From Methanolobus sp. UBA474 (GTDB taxonomy: Archaea > Halobacteriota > Methanosarcinia > Methanosarcinales > Methanosarcinaceae): a stretch of DNA of 43,996 nucleotides. The stretch lies in assembly GCA_002501695.1 (NCBI GenBank), contig DANZ01000069.1, positions 456-44,451 on the forward strand. The letters are read 5' to 3'. The notes beneath the pieces were generated by a model. It worked only from the letters and a program-made list of their open reading frames with translations, did not search any database and was not told the origin of the DNA. Position 1 is the first letter of the stretch, and every line of letters starts with the position of its first letter. This document shows positions 24,281 to 32,681 of the stretch, piece by piece. The position numbers and the translations under genes were made by a program.

Positions 24281-25526
24281 AAGAACCGTCAAGTATCATC
24301 CTCTTGAGCTTTTCTTCAAGCTCCAGAGCCCTTTTACGGTCCGATTGCCTCAGTACTATGGGAACCTCGTGCATTCCGCCTTCCATCTCGAATCTGATGC
24401 TCCCGAGATCCGCAGTGAACACATTCCCGGGGCACAGGGTGGTGCACAGGCCGCAGTTGAAACACAGGTGCCTGTTGATGAAGGGCCTGTCATCCCTATA
24501 GTGTATCGCATCCATCGGGCAGCATTCTGCAGCCATGCATTTTTCGCACCTGATGCAGGATGAAGGCTTGAACTCGACGGACATGTCAACGTTCTTCCAG
24601 CCGTCCGCGTAAGTTGTGCCCCCGATCGTCACCCGTCTGCCCACGTCCATTACGGGCATTGGCACCTTCTCATCTGTCAGTGTGACGGCATCGATCACCG
24701 ACTGGCTTACAACAGGTATGGGTATTGCCCAGGATACTATGCACTCGGGTCCGGCGGAAGTGGAGAACCCTCCCATGTGAGCAGGGTCCATATCGTGCAT
24801 ATCTGCAAATCCAGTAAGGTTTGGCCTTGCCTGGCTGCTGCGTGTCCCTTCCCCTATGACGAAACCCTGTGCCCCGTTCATCAGCATCCGGGTCCCCACT
24901 CCGATGGTCTCAAGATGGGGGTCGTTCTTCAGGGGATTGATCTGGCCGCATCCCGAGAATGTCGCAGTCCTCATATCCGGCTCGAACTCCGTTGCATGGA
25001 ATATGGTGCTGACAGGCTTGCCGGAACAGTTCACAAATGCTGCGTAGTTCTTGAAAGTGTGCCTGGTGGCAAACAGTTTTGCATGAGGCATCCCGTCCAG
25101 TGTGACCTCTGTCTGGAAAGCGTCATTCTCATCCGTTATGACTGAGACGTCTATTGCCTTTTTTTCGGCCATCTCCCGGAAAAGGTGGCCTGCCCCATAT
25201 CCGGGGTGCAGGTGTGAGTGAGCGGTGCCGAAAACGATCAGGTCAAGCATCCCAAGACTCTCGTTCGGGCATGGCCCCACATGTGCGGGCACGCCATTAA
25301 GGAAGACCTTTGAAGCCCTTTTGAAACGGAAAGTAGTTTCCACCGGAAAAGAAAGCACAGCGTAGGTACCGCTCATTACTGCCCTTGTTGCGGTGGTCAC
25401 CACGTCAACATCCCTTATCGTGATATCCTCGCCGCTTTGAACAAGTTCACATATTTCCTGTGAGGTCATCACAACTGCTTCATTATTATCTATCTTCCTT
25501 CTGATATCTTTAACAGACCGCTCCAT
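24243..25526 (-). CDS. COG1900 (DUF39) sulfurtransferase-like protein with C-terminal 2[4Fe-4S] ferredoxin domain
   Basis: 427 residues. Residues 1-310 are a COG1900/DUF39 domain, the family that includes the Methanosarcina homocysteine-forming aspartate-semialdehyde sulfurtransferase. Residues 324-367 are a two-cluster ferredoxin (CIRCEKCMAAECCPM, CFNCGLCTTLCPG). Non-ferredoxin cysteines are C26, C86 (GPCPNES), C167 (VNCSGK) and C193 (SGCGQINPL); near residue 50 the sequence is TRAVMSG, with no cysteine where I recall one in the homocysteine-forming paralogue. Its place facing comE suggests thiol introduction into sulfoacetaldehyde, the last step to coenzyme M. That role is predicted for this subgroup, not shown here. 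It has its own TATA box. Confidence 0.8.
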   Translation of the reverse strand: MERSVKDIRRKIDNNEAVVMTSQEICELVQSGEDITIRDVDVVTTATRAVMSGTYAVLSFPVETTFRFKRASKVFLNGVPAHVGPCPNESLGMLDLIVFGTAHSHLHPGYGAGHLFREMAEKKAIDVSVITDENDAFQTEVTLDGMPHAKLFATRHTFKNYAAFVNCSGKPVSTIFHATEFEPDMRTATFSGCGQINPLKNDPHLETIGVGTRMLMNGAQGFVIGEGTRSSQARPNLTGFADMHDMDPAHMGGFSTSAGPECIVSWAIPIPVVSQSVIDAVTLTDEKVPMPVMDVGRRVTIGGTTYADGWKNVDMSVEFKPSSCIRCEKCMAAECCPMDAIHYRDDRPFINRHLCFNCGLCTTLCPGNVFTADLGSIRFEMEGGMHEVPIVLRQSDRKRALELEEKLKRMILDGSFKLSEMVETIRP

Positions 25527-25583
25527 AATACCACCCTGGTGTCCACTCTGCCTGCCGTCCGAAAGAAAAATAGGAATTGATAT

Positions 25584-25591
25584 CTTATATA
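25584..25591 (-). promoter_or_regulatory. TATA box of the COG1900-ferredoxin gene
   Basis: TATATAAG on the minus strand, about 60 nt upstream of ATG 25526; the predicted start near 25560 leaves a leader of about 35 nt with GGGTGG before the ATG. Confidence 0.55.
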
Positions 25592-25603
25592 CGCCTCGCT
25601 GGT

Positions 25604-26737
25604 TCAGTCCAGCCCAAGAATACTTGCCAGCTCAAGCCCTTCGCTCCCAATCTCGGAAAGCCTGTCGAAAGCCTCTTGCTTGGTAATGTATTTCTCGGTG
25701 CGTGTGCCATCGGAAGATTCCACCTTGATGGTTATTTCGTTCTTGACATAGCCGCGCTCGGTGGATTCGCGGATTATCTCTCCATACTGCTGGGCTATCA
25801 GCTTGAGGCAGTCGAACACTTCATTATTGCGAACTGCATCCCTTCCGTCAAGCATTATCTGGGTCAGGGTCTGAGAGCGTATGAACAGCTCCACATACTT
25901 GCGCAGTTCGCTCATGAGGCCCTCAATGTTCCCCATTTTAAGTGATCTGACAAGAGTTTCATCAGATGTTATGTCTGTATCACCGAACATGACCTGGCAG
26001 TTGCCATCACTGCAGCTGACCTGGAATTGCTGATCCTTTTTCTTTGTCTCGAAGGTGGCATTTATATGATCGATACCGTCATAATTCACAGAGGACACAA
26101 GGTAATCGGAGACATCGACCATTTTGACCCTGTTCTCCTTATGTATCAGGCCGGACTTTGTCCATGCGGGCAGGGAAAGGTCCCCGTACGCTTCTTTGAC
26201 TGTAAGTGTGTCATGAGCATAAGTGAGGTCGGATGTATATTCCATACCTGAGAAAATTGCTGTCATTGTACCTCTGAGGAGGCCTTCCTTCATGAGAACA
26301 TGATACCTGTTAGTTGCTCCGTATATGCCGGACCGGAAAAGAGGGTTAAGGGTGGCAAGGATCTCCTTCTCAATATCATACAGGCCGCTTTCGGAATCGT
26401 TCCTTATGAACTCCAGTTTCTGATTCAGGTTCTTCAGTTCCCTTGTGGAGGTCATGATACAGGCGTCCATGATGGCGTTACGGCATTCCAGTATCTCCTT
26501 GTCCCTTGCGTCTCTGGAAAGCTCATCAACATAAGCCTGGACATCCTTACTGAACTTATCGAGTCCTAATATCCTGGCTTCAAGGGAGGTCACTTCCTCA
26601 GATTCATCTTCGCTGAGCTCGATGGCAGAATTCTCCAGAGGGATCACTTTTTTGGCAGTTCCTATGAAGTCATTCAGATCCTGAATAAAATCCCTTTGCA
26701 ATGGTAATGCAGTTGAGTCCTGGAATGTGTATCTCAT
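25604..26737 (-). CDS. Conserved hypothetical protein, 377 residues
   Basis: A soluble acidic protein with no signal peptide or membrane helix. The N-terminal 130 residues are strongly helical with heptad-like spacing (ARILGLDKFSKDVQAYVDEL, LKNLNQKLEFIRNDS). A beta-rich middle follows (about 165-250, GMEYTSDLTYAHDTLTVKEAY and CSDGNCQVMFGDTDI), then a helical C-terminus ending in KYITKQEAFDRLSEIGSEG. I do not recognise a family. It lies between the COG1900 gene and tyrS with independent TATA boxes, so context gives no clear clue. ATG 26737 is preceded by GGGATTTGG. Confidence 0.7.
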   Translation of the reverse strand: MRYTFQDSTALPLQRDFIQDLNDFIGTAKKVIPLENSAIELSEDESEEVTSLEARILGLDKFSKDVQAYVDELSRDARDKEILECRNAIMDACIMTSTRELKNLNQKLEFIRNDSESGLYDIEKEILATLNPLFRSGIYGATNRYHVLMKEGLLRGTMTAIFSGMEYTSDLTYAHDTLTVKEAYGDLSLPAWTKSGLIHKENRVKMVDVSDYLVSSVNYDGIDHINATFETKKKDQQFQVSCSDGNCQVMFGDTDITSDETLVRSLKMGNIEGLMSELRKYVELFIRSQTLTQIMLDGRDAVRNNEVFDCLKLIAQQYGEIIRESTERGYVKNEITIKVESSDGTRTEKYITKQEAFDRLSEIGSEGLELASILGLD

Positions 26738-26790
26738 CCAAATCCCTTTTTGAAATATACTTCTATTATTATTATGCCCTCATTTCGATT

Positions 26791-26800
26791 ATATATATTT
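26791..26800 (-). promoter_or_regulatory. TATA box of the 377-residue hypothetical gene
   Basis: AATATATATA on the minus strand, embedded in a CGA..TCG inverted pair; predicted start near 26768, leader about 30 nt. Confidence 0.5.
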
Positions 26801-26829
26801 CGATTTAAGGGTTTGGTCACTTTTAATGT

Positions 26830-27780
26830 TCATATGACGGACCTTACGGTTTCCAATATCATGTTCATATATCTTGCAGCACCGTTCTTCAGGTCCATGG
26901 GGTGAAGCTTACCGCTTGCGTAGACTTCCTTAAGCTCTTCGTAGCCCCTGCACTGCAGGTTCCCTCCGAACTTCTCCGGCCGCTCAAAAACGATCTCTTC
27001 ATAGCGCGGGCATATATGGTACCTGAACAATTCAAGTACAGGGTTGTTCTCCACTTCTCCGGCAGGACAGAAGGCTTTCTTCATCTTGGCATTGATCTCT
27101 GTTTCGGAGTCATCCACAGAGATGAAATTGTCATTGGAAGAGGACATCTTATTACCGTCGAATCCCAGGATGATGGGTGTATGGATGCACAGCGGGGCAT
27201 TGAAACCCAGTGCAGGAAGTCCTTCTCTTGCAAGCATGTGGATCTTGCGCTGGTCGATGCCGCCGACCGCAACGTCAACACCCAGCATTGCAATGTCAAT
27301 TGCCTGCATGATCGGGTAAACCATCTGGGATACCTTCGGGTCCTCCATCTGGCGCCCGACCTCGTCCATGCTCCTTCTGGCCCTGCTAAGAGAAGTGATC
27401 CGTGTGAGCTTGAGGACATTGAGCATATAATCCGGTTTGAGCTGGTAATCTGATCCGTAGACGAAGTTCGTCTCTTTGGGATCCAGTCCCAGGGCAATGA
27501 AACAGCGCTTGTTATAGTCGGCGATCTCACGGACCTGTTCAAGCGTTCCTTTCTGGTTGAGGTATGCGTGGACATCTGCCAGCAATACCGTTATCTTAAA
27601 ACCCGCTTTCTGGAGGTCGAGGAGCTTGTTGACTGTCAGCACGTGCCCCATATGGATCTTGCCGCTAGGTTCGTACCCTACATAGGCAGTAGGATGCTCT
27701 TTTGTTTCCAGGAGTACTTTCAGCTCCTCTTCTGTTACTATTTCCTGTACGTTCCTCATTATAAGTTCAAGTCTTTCCAT
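26830..27780 (-). CDS. tyrS: Tyrosyl-tRNA synthetase (archaeal type)
   Basis: 316-residue class I aminoacyl-tRNA synthetase charging tRNA-Tyr. The HIGH motif is HMGHV in GYEPSGKIHMGHVLTV, and the KMSKS loop is KMSSS. Tyrosine-site elements include the early YVGYEPSG, and the YPIMQAIDIAMLGVDVAVGGIDQRKIHML segment is typical of archaeal/eukaryotic TyrRS rather than TrpRS. Length matches archaeal TyrRS without the bacterial S4 domain. GGTGA sits just before ATG 27780. It is followed upstream by thg1, also a tRNA enzyme. Confidence 0.93.
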   Translation of the reverse strand: MERLELIMRNVQEIVTEEELKVLLETKEHPTAYVGYEPSGKIHMGHVLTVNKLLDLQKAGFKITVLLADVHAYLNQKGTLEQVREIADYNKRCFIALGLDPKETNFVYGSDYQLKPDYMLNVLKLTRITSLSRARRSMDEVGRQMEDPKVSQMVYPIMQAIDIAMLGVDVAVGGIDQRKIHMLAREGLPALGFNAPLCIHTPIILGFDGNKMSSSNDNFISVDDSETEINAKMKKAFCPAGEVENNPVLELFRYHICPRYEEIVFERPEKFGGNLQCRGYEELKEVYASGKLHPMDLKNGAARYMNMILETVRSVI

Positions 27781-27823
27781 AGGTTCACCGTTGCAATCGT
27801 GTGCTGTATAATTGCCTATCTCC

Positions 27824-28585
27824 TTAAATGCTTTTTCTCAGGTTGCCACTGCGGTCCTTCTGCCCGAGCAGGCCCTCAATAAAAACAGCTCCCTCTGCAG
27901 ACTTGAAAAGCGGCAGCTCCCACTCCTGCTTTACCCGGGAACGGATGGCCAGCGTTTTCTCTTTCAGGTGTGGATTAAAACCGGGGATCTCATACTCTTC
28001 CTTGAGCACCATGATCCCCCGCCTCTGCCATGCAGGAACTGCAGCTATATTGGTCCCCCGGCTGAAGAGCATCTCATGCATCTGCCCGGACCTTTTGTTC
28101 AAAAGCAGTCCCGAAACATCTCTTTCCTCCATGCCTTCGGAAAGGAGCGCGTAGTATGCATGGGAATTGATGCAGTTACGCCATGCTTCGGCCTGTCTCC
28201 ATATAAGGTATTCTTCAATGAGATGCCCATGTACGGGTATGACCCTGGAATCAAATGAGAAGGGCTCATCGGGCCTGAGCAGCATTGTAAGCGCACTGCT
28301 GATAAATGACGGTATCACGGAATCCAGTTTCTCTATCCTGCCATCAAAGGCAACCTCATTGAAAAAGAAGCTGATCTCGTCAGAAAATGTATATGCAAGC
28401 ACAGGGCTCAGACCACTGTGCCTGAAAAAGAGTTCAACGGCATCTGCCATCGCAGATGCGAACTTTATGTCATAGGGTTTTTCAAATCCCATGCGCGATA
28501 GCACATGCTTGAAATTGCGGCCATCGACGCGCACAATCACAGGCGGTACGCAATAAAGATCTGAGTAGATCTCTCGCCTTTTCAT
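27824..28585 (-). CDS. tRNA-His guanylyltransferase-like protein (Thg1/TLP)
   Basis: 253 residues of the Thg1 superfamily, 3'-5' nucleotide-adding enzymes. Eukaryotic Thg1 adds G-1 to tRNA-His; archaeal members add templated nucleotides and may repair 5' ends. The catalytic carboxylates are visible: Asp21 in VRVDGRNFK, and Asp69/Glu70 in FSDEISFFF. The middle segment HLIEEYLIWRQAEAWRNCINSH aligns with the part where some Methanosarcina genes carry an in-frame UAG read as pyrrolysine; here the frame is fully sense (Trp135). It is eight bases from the PRC gene and probably co-transcribed with it. Confidence 0.88.
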   Translation of the reverse strand: MKRREIYSDLYCVPPVIVRVDGRNFKHVLSRMGFEKPYDIKFASAMADAVELFFRHSGLSPVLAYTFSDEISFFFNEVAFDGRIEKLDSVIPSFISSALTMLLRPDEPFSFDSRVIPVHGHLIEEYLIWRQAEAWRNCINSHAYYALLSEGMEERDVSGLLLNKRSGQMHEMLFSRGTNIAAVPAWQRRGIMVLKEEYEIPGFNPHLKEKTLAIRSRVKQEWELPLFKSAEGAVFIEGLLGQKDRSGNLRKSI

Positions 28586-28592
28586 AGACCTT

Positions 28593-28862
28593 TCATTCTT
28601 CAGGCTCTGTTTTCGCCGGCTTTTTGAACCTGTTCACTATGTTCCTGATAAGAACTATGTCGCCGGTTGTAACTACCCATCTGTAGGGTATTATAACACC
28701 CTTTGAAGTGAAGTCGAATATATCCCTGTTGATGGAAGAAACGGCTATCCCAGTTACTGTCCTTTCATCAACATCCAACACAAGATCGGCAACCTTGCCC
28801 ACATATGTGCCTGTATCGGTGTAAATGTTCAATCCGAAAAGTGAAGTTATGTCTGCACGCAT
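28593..28862 (-). CDS. PRC-barrel domain protein
   Basis: 89 residues, nearly all one PRC-barrel: LFGLNIYTDTGTYVGKVADLVLDVDERTVTGIAVSS. It continues to IIPYRWVVTTGDIVLI with a basic tail. Stand-alone archaeal PRC-barrels occur near RNA-processing and division genes. Here it leads an operon with thg1, suggesting an RNA-related role, but no direct evidence exists. ATG 28862 has AAGGGAT just upstream and lies about 30 nt from a TATA box, so the leader is very short. Confidence 0.88.
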   Translation of the reverse strand: MRADITSLFGLNIYTDTGTYVGKVADLVLDVDERTVTGIAVSSINRDIFDFTSKGVIIPYRWVVTTGDIVLIRNIVNRFKKPAKTEPEE

Positions 28863-28886
28863 GGTATCCCTTCTTACTATTATTTA

Positions 28887-28894
28887 CTTATATA
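28887..28894 (-). promoter_or_regulatory. TATA box of the PRC-barrel/thg1 operon
   Basis: TATATAAG on the minus strand, centred about 28 nt upstream of ATG 28862. It implies a leader of only a few bases. Confidence 0.55.
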
Positions 28895-28968
28895 TCAATA
28901 TTTGTATGTAAGTGCCGGTGCCTTATTTCTTTTTCTATTGCTATTCGCTAATACTGCTATCATCATAT

Positions 28969-29883
28969 TTATATTTTTAATATGCTGTTGCGAACATTTT
29001 CTGCAGACCGCTTCAGTGCCTGCTCCTGCTCGCATGTAAGCTCAAGTTCAATTACCTCTTCTGCTCCCCTTTTCCCAATCTTCGCAGGGACGCCCAGACA
29101 AATATCCTTCAGGCCGTACTCACCGTCAAGATGGACCGATGCAGGTACTATTCTTTTTGTATCCTTGAGGATCGCTTCGGTCATGACCGCGACTGCCGCA
29201 GACGGTGCGTAGAACGCACTTCCGGTCTTCAGGTGACCCACTATCTCCGCCCCGGCATTAACGGTCCTTTGTACCAGCTTTTCAATAATGTCCTTATCCA
29301 TCAGTTGCGGCAAAGGTATTCCAGAGACTGTTGTGTATTGCGGCAGGGGCACCATGGAATCTCCATGCCCGCCAAGGACCATTGCGCTGACATCCTTTAC
29401 ATCGCATCCTATCTCTTTTGCGACAAAGGTTGCGAACCTGCTAGAATCCAGCAGCCCGCTCATTCCGAATACCCTTCCCCTTTCCTGTTGTGAGCACATC
29501 ACAGCAGCATATGTTATCACATCAAGGGGGTTTGTTACTGTCATGATGATGGCATCAGGCGTATGCTCCTGAATGTGGCCGCATACTTCCCGGATGATCT
29601 TTATGTTGGTTGCAAGCAGGTCGTCCCTGTCCATCCCGGGCTTCCGGGCGATACCCGCAGTAATAATAACAATATCAGAATCATCGATATCCCTGTAATC
29701 ATTAGTACCTGCGATGTCTACATTGTATCCCATGATGGGTGCTGCCTGGGCGATATCCAGTGATTTGCCCTGCGCCAGGCCTTCCACAACATCCAGCATC
29801 ACAACATCCGCAATATCAAGTTCCGCAAGGCGCTGCGCTGTCGTAGCCCCCACGTTCCCGGCTCCTATTATTGAGACCTTCAT
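28969..29883 (-). CDS. mdh: Malate dehydrogenase
   Basis: 304-residue NAD(P)-dependent dehydrogenase of the LDH/MDH family. The Rossmann motif is GAGNVG (7-12) with Asp in MLDVV for NAD binding. The active-site loop GIARKPGMDRDDLL has the arginine pair of MDH rather than the Gln of LDH, and the catalytic His is in LGGHGDSMVPLP, with the NPLDV loop also present. Length and motifs match the LDH-like MDH group of archaea. It supplies oxaloacetate/malate interconversion in the partial TCA cycle. A TATA-like TTATAAAT at 29913-29920 predicts a leader under 10 nt. Confidence 0.92.
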   Translation of the reverse strand: MKVSIIGAGNVGATTAQRLAELDIADVVMLDVVEGLAQGKSLDIAQAAPIMGYNVDIAGTNDYRDIDDSDIVIITAGIARKPGMDRDDLLATNIKIIREVCGHIQEHTPDAIIMTVTNPLDVITYAAVMCSQQERGRVFGMSGLLDSSRFATFVAKEIGCDVKDVSAMVLGGHGDSMVPLPQYTTVSGIPLPQLMDKDIIEKLVQRTVNAGAEIVGHLKTGSAFYAPSAAVAVMTEAILKDTKRIVPASVHLDGEYGLKDICLGVPAKIGKRGAEEVIELELTCEQEQALKRSAENVRNSILKI

Positions 29884-29912
29884 ACATTATCACTAATCAG
29901 TTATCAAGTTCC

Positions 29913-29920
29913 ATTTATAA
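29913..29920 (-). promoter_or_regulatory. TATA box of mdh
   Basis: TTATAAAT on the minus strand about 30 nt before ATG 29883; the short distance implies an almost leaderless transcript. Confidence 0.5.
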
Positions 29921-30047
29921 GTTCATGCCTTTAAGTCTTTATCTCTGACCCAGAGGGCATTATGTAAAGAATGGTCGTATTTGTAAATTTCCCGGTGGAA
30001 CGTTATGATTTATCATATATGAGACCCAACAGATGAAGTGAAAACAC

Positions 30048-30803
30048 ATGCTTACCAGTACATACATCCATATTCCCCGGGTAGGTACCACGGTGGAGAA
30101 AAAGATATGGGCAAGCGGCATCAGGACATGGGATGAGTTCCTAAGCCGAAAGGATGACCTTCCCATCCCACGGTCCAGGATAGAGCTTATCACTCCCGGA
30201 ATAGAGGAGTCCAGGGAAAGGTTGCTTTGCCGGGACTGCGGATTTTTTGCCAGGTCCCTTCCGGGAGCTGAGCACTGGCGCGCATTTCCTGAACTGGGGG
30301 ATAAAGTGGCTTATGTGGATATTGAGACCACCGGGCTCTCCCCCGGTCATTCGCACATCACGGTCATCGGCATATACGATGGAAAAGAGGCAAAGACATT
30401 CGTCCGGGATATTGACATGGATGACATCGTGGAAGAGTTCGAGAAATACGATTTCCTTGTCACCTTTAACGGAGCAAGGTTCGATCTTCCTTTTATCAGG
30501 CGGGAGTTCCCGCAGGCTGACCTGGACAAGCTTCATGCAGACCTGATGTATCCCCTGAGGCGCATCTCCCTGACAGGGGGCCTTAAAAAGATAGAGGTGG
30601 AGCTTGGCATCACCAGAAGCGAGGACGTTGCAGGGATTACCGGCTTTGACGCGGTGCGCCTGTGGCATCAGTACGAGAGAGGAGACCAGGAAGCCCTTGA
30701 ACTGCTCCTGGAATACAACCGGGCAGATATTGTAAATCTTGAGACGATAATGCAGATGACCCTTCCCAGATTCATAGACAACAAGTTTGCAGACTGCATC
30801 TGA
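30048..30803 (+). CDS. YprB-like RNase H-fold 3'-5' exonuclease
   Basis: 251 residues. The N-terminal 80 form a small helical region with CRDCGFFA. The rest is a DEDD exonuclease: motif I VDIETTGL, motif II FNGARFDLPFI, motif III YNRADIVNLE, matching the YprB/ribonuclease H-like family. Such proteins are predicted nucleases. The gene ends one base before the uvrC ATG, so the two are probably co-transcribed and it may serve DNA repair. The N-terminal early segment TTVEKKIWASGIRTWDEFL resembles a helix-hairpin-helix-like tip. Confidence 0.82.
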   Translation: MLTSTYIHIPRVGTTVEKKIWASGIRTWDEFLSRKDDLPIPRSRIELITPGIEESRERLLCRDCGFFARSLPGAEHWRAFPELGDKVAYVDIETTGLSPGHSHITVIGIYDGKEAKTFVRDIDMDDIVEEFEKYDFLVTFNGARFDLPFIRREFPQADLDKLHADLMYPLRRISLTGGLKKIEVELGITRSEDVAGITGFDAVRLWHQYERGDQEALELLLEYNRADIVNLETIMQMTLPRFIDNKFADCI

Positions 30804-30804
30804 T

Positions 30805-32607
30805 ATGGTTACTGACCTGAGTAAGATACCTGATTCTCCTGGCGTATATCTAATGAAAGATGTATCAGGGGATATTATCTATGTAGGGAAGGCTATTTCC
30901 CTTTCCCGAAGGGTACGCTCTTATTTCCAGTCCTCTGCCAGTCATACGCCCAAGACAAAGGTGCTTGTCAGGCAGATAGAGGATATCGAATTCATCCTGA
31001 CTGATACCGAAATAGACGCTCTTGTACTTGAGGCGAACCTTATCAAAAAATATAAGCCCCGATACAATGTGCGGCTGAAGGATGACAAACGCTATCCTTA
31101 TATCAAGGTCACTGTCAGTGAGAAGTTCCCGCGCATATTCATGACCCGCAGGAGGCTGATGGATAATGCCCTCTATTTTGGTCCCTATACCAACTCAAGG
31201 GCTATTCGCAGCACCCTGGAGCTTATATCCGGGATATTCCAGTTGCGCAAGTGCAGAAAACCTATCCAGCCAGGCAAGACCAGACCCTGTCTCAATTATC
31301 ACATAAAGCTCTGTACTGCTCCGTGCAGGGGAGCAATGGAAGAGGAAGAATACAGGGCGCGTATCATGCAGGCCGTGCGTTTTCTGAAAGGCGACACCTC
31401 GGGCCTGCTAAAGCAGCTGGAAGATAGGATGCAGTTGCTTGCACAGCAGCAGGATTATGAATCTGCCGCCGAGGTCCGTGACCAGATAGAAGGAGTGAGA
31501 TGCCTCACCCAGCAGCAGATAGCAACATCAGGTACGGATGACCGGGATGTTATTGCAGCGGTATCTGATGAGTCCGTGGTGTTCCTCCAGATATTCTACA
31601 TAAGGCACGGAAGCATGGTTGGGAAGGCTGATTTCTCTCTTGTCGGGGCCGAAGGCTCCAAAGAGATACCTGAAGCCCTTGCTACATTTATCAAGCAGTA
31701 TTATCAGGATTCTCCTATTCCTCCGGAGATACTTGTGCAATATGAGGTACCCGAGAAAGAACTTATCATGACCTGGCTTAGCGGCAGGTCCGGCAGGGAA
31801 GTAAAACTGCACGTACCGCAAAAAGGTGACAAGAAAAAGATGCTTGATATGGCTGTCCGTAATGCAGAAATGGCTATGAGGGTGGCTGAGCTTAGAACCG
31901 GCCCGGCAGAGGCTTCACAGGCTGCGCTCCAGGAGCTCCGCGAAGTCCTGTCGCTTGAGAGGCTCCCGCAGTATATAGAGGGTTTTGATATCTCCAACAT
32001 ATCCGGCACCAATGCCGTAGGCTCGATGGTGGTCTTCGAGAACGGAGCACCTTCCAACAGTAAGTACCGCCAGCACAACATCAGGACTGTGCAGGGCATA
32101 GATGACTTTGCAATGATGGCCGAGGTTGTTAACCGCAGGTACGCGCGCCTTGTGAGGGAGGACATGCCGCTGCCCGATCTTATCCTCATTGACGGGGGTC
32201 CGGGGCAGGTAGGAGCGGCGAAAGCCTCCCTGGATTCTCTTGGTCTTGACATCCCCCTCATAGGCCTTGCAAAGCGCTTCGAGCATATCATCACTCCTCA
32301 TAAAGGCCCATCAGAGGTGATCATACTTCCGAAGACCTCTCCCGCGCTGAAGCTCCTGATGTACATCCGGGACGAAGCCCATCGCTTTGCTGTGACATCC
32401 CATCGCCGCAGGAGATCTGCGACGCTGACACATTCCGAGCTGGACGCGATACCTGGCATTGGTCCCGGGAAGAAGAAACTATTGCTCAAGCACTTTGGAT
32501 CTGTGGAACATATAAGGTCCGCTTCCTTAGAAGCCCTGATGGGTGTAAAAGGAATAAACAGGACAATCGCAGAGCGTATTCATGAGCATCTTGCGACCCA
32601 AAATTAA
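30805..32607 (+). CDS. uvrC: Excinuclease ABC subunit C
   Basis: 600-residue UvrC, the nuclease that cuts both sides of a lesion in nucleotide excision repair. The GIY-YIG domain is at the N-terminus (GVYLMKDV...IYVGKAISLSRRVRSYF), with the conserved glutamate in LEANLIKKYKPRYN. The UVR motif is near residue 210 (YESAAEVRDQIE). The RNase H-like second nuclease centre lies around 400-480 (GFDISNISGTNAVGSMVVF, DLILIDGGPGQ), and tandem HhH motifs close the protein (IPGIGPGKKKLL, VKGINRTIAERI). ATG 30805 is chosen over TTG 30787, which would overlap the previous gene. UvrABC in methanogens is a bacterial acquisition. Confidence 0.93.
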   Translation: MVTDLSKIPDSPGVYLMKDVSGDIIYVGKAISLSRRVRSYFQSSASHTPKTKVLVRQIEDIEFILTDTEIDALVLEANLIKKYKPRYNVRLKDDKRYPYIKVTVSEKFPRIFMTRRRLMDNALYFGPYTNSRAIRSTLELISGIFQLRKCRKPIQPGKTRPCLNYHIKLCTAPCRGAMEEEEYRARIMQAVRFLKGDTSGLLKQLEDRMQLLAQQQDYESAAEVRDQIEGVRCLTQQQIATSGTDDRDVIAAVSDESVVFLQIFYIRHGSMVGKADFSLVGAEGSKEIPEALATFIKQYYQDSPIPPEILVQYEVPEKELIMTWLSGRSGREVKLHVPQKGDKKKMLDMAVRNAEMAMRVAELRTGPAEASQAALQELREVLSLERLPQYIEGFDISNISGTNAVGSMVVFENGAPSNSKYRQHNIRTVQGIDDFAMMAEVVNRRYARLVREDMPLPDLILIDGGPGQVGAAKASLDSLGLDIPLIGLAKRFEHIITPHKGPSEVIILPKTSPALKLLMYIRDEAHRFAVTSHRRRRSATLTHSELDAIPGIGPGKKKLLLKHFGSVEHIRSASLEALMGVKGINRTIAERIHEHLATQN

Positions 32608-32681
32608 AATATCTTGGGCCCCTACTTCCATATAGGAAGTTTGGAAGTTAAGCCGAGCTAATATTTCAAGGGTGAGTTAAA

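Noticed and set aside
32608..32681. Mini-hairpin between uvrC and pgi as a riboswitch
   Set aside because: Only one 5-bp stem (CTTCC/GGAAG) in 75 bp; too small for a known riboswitch.
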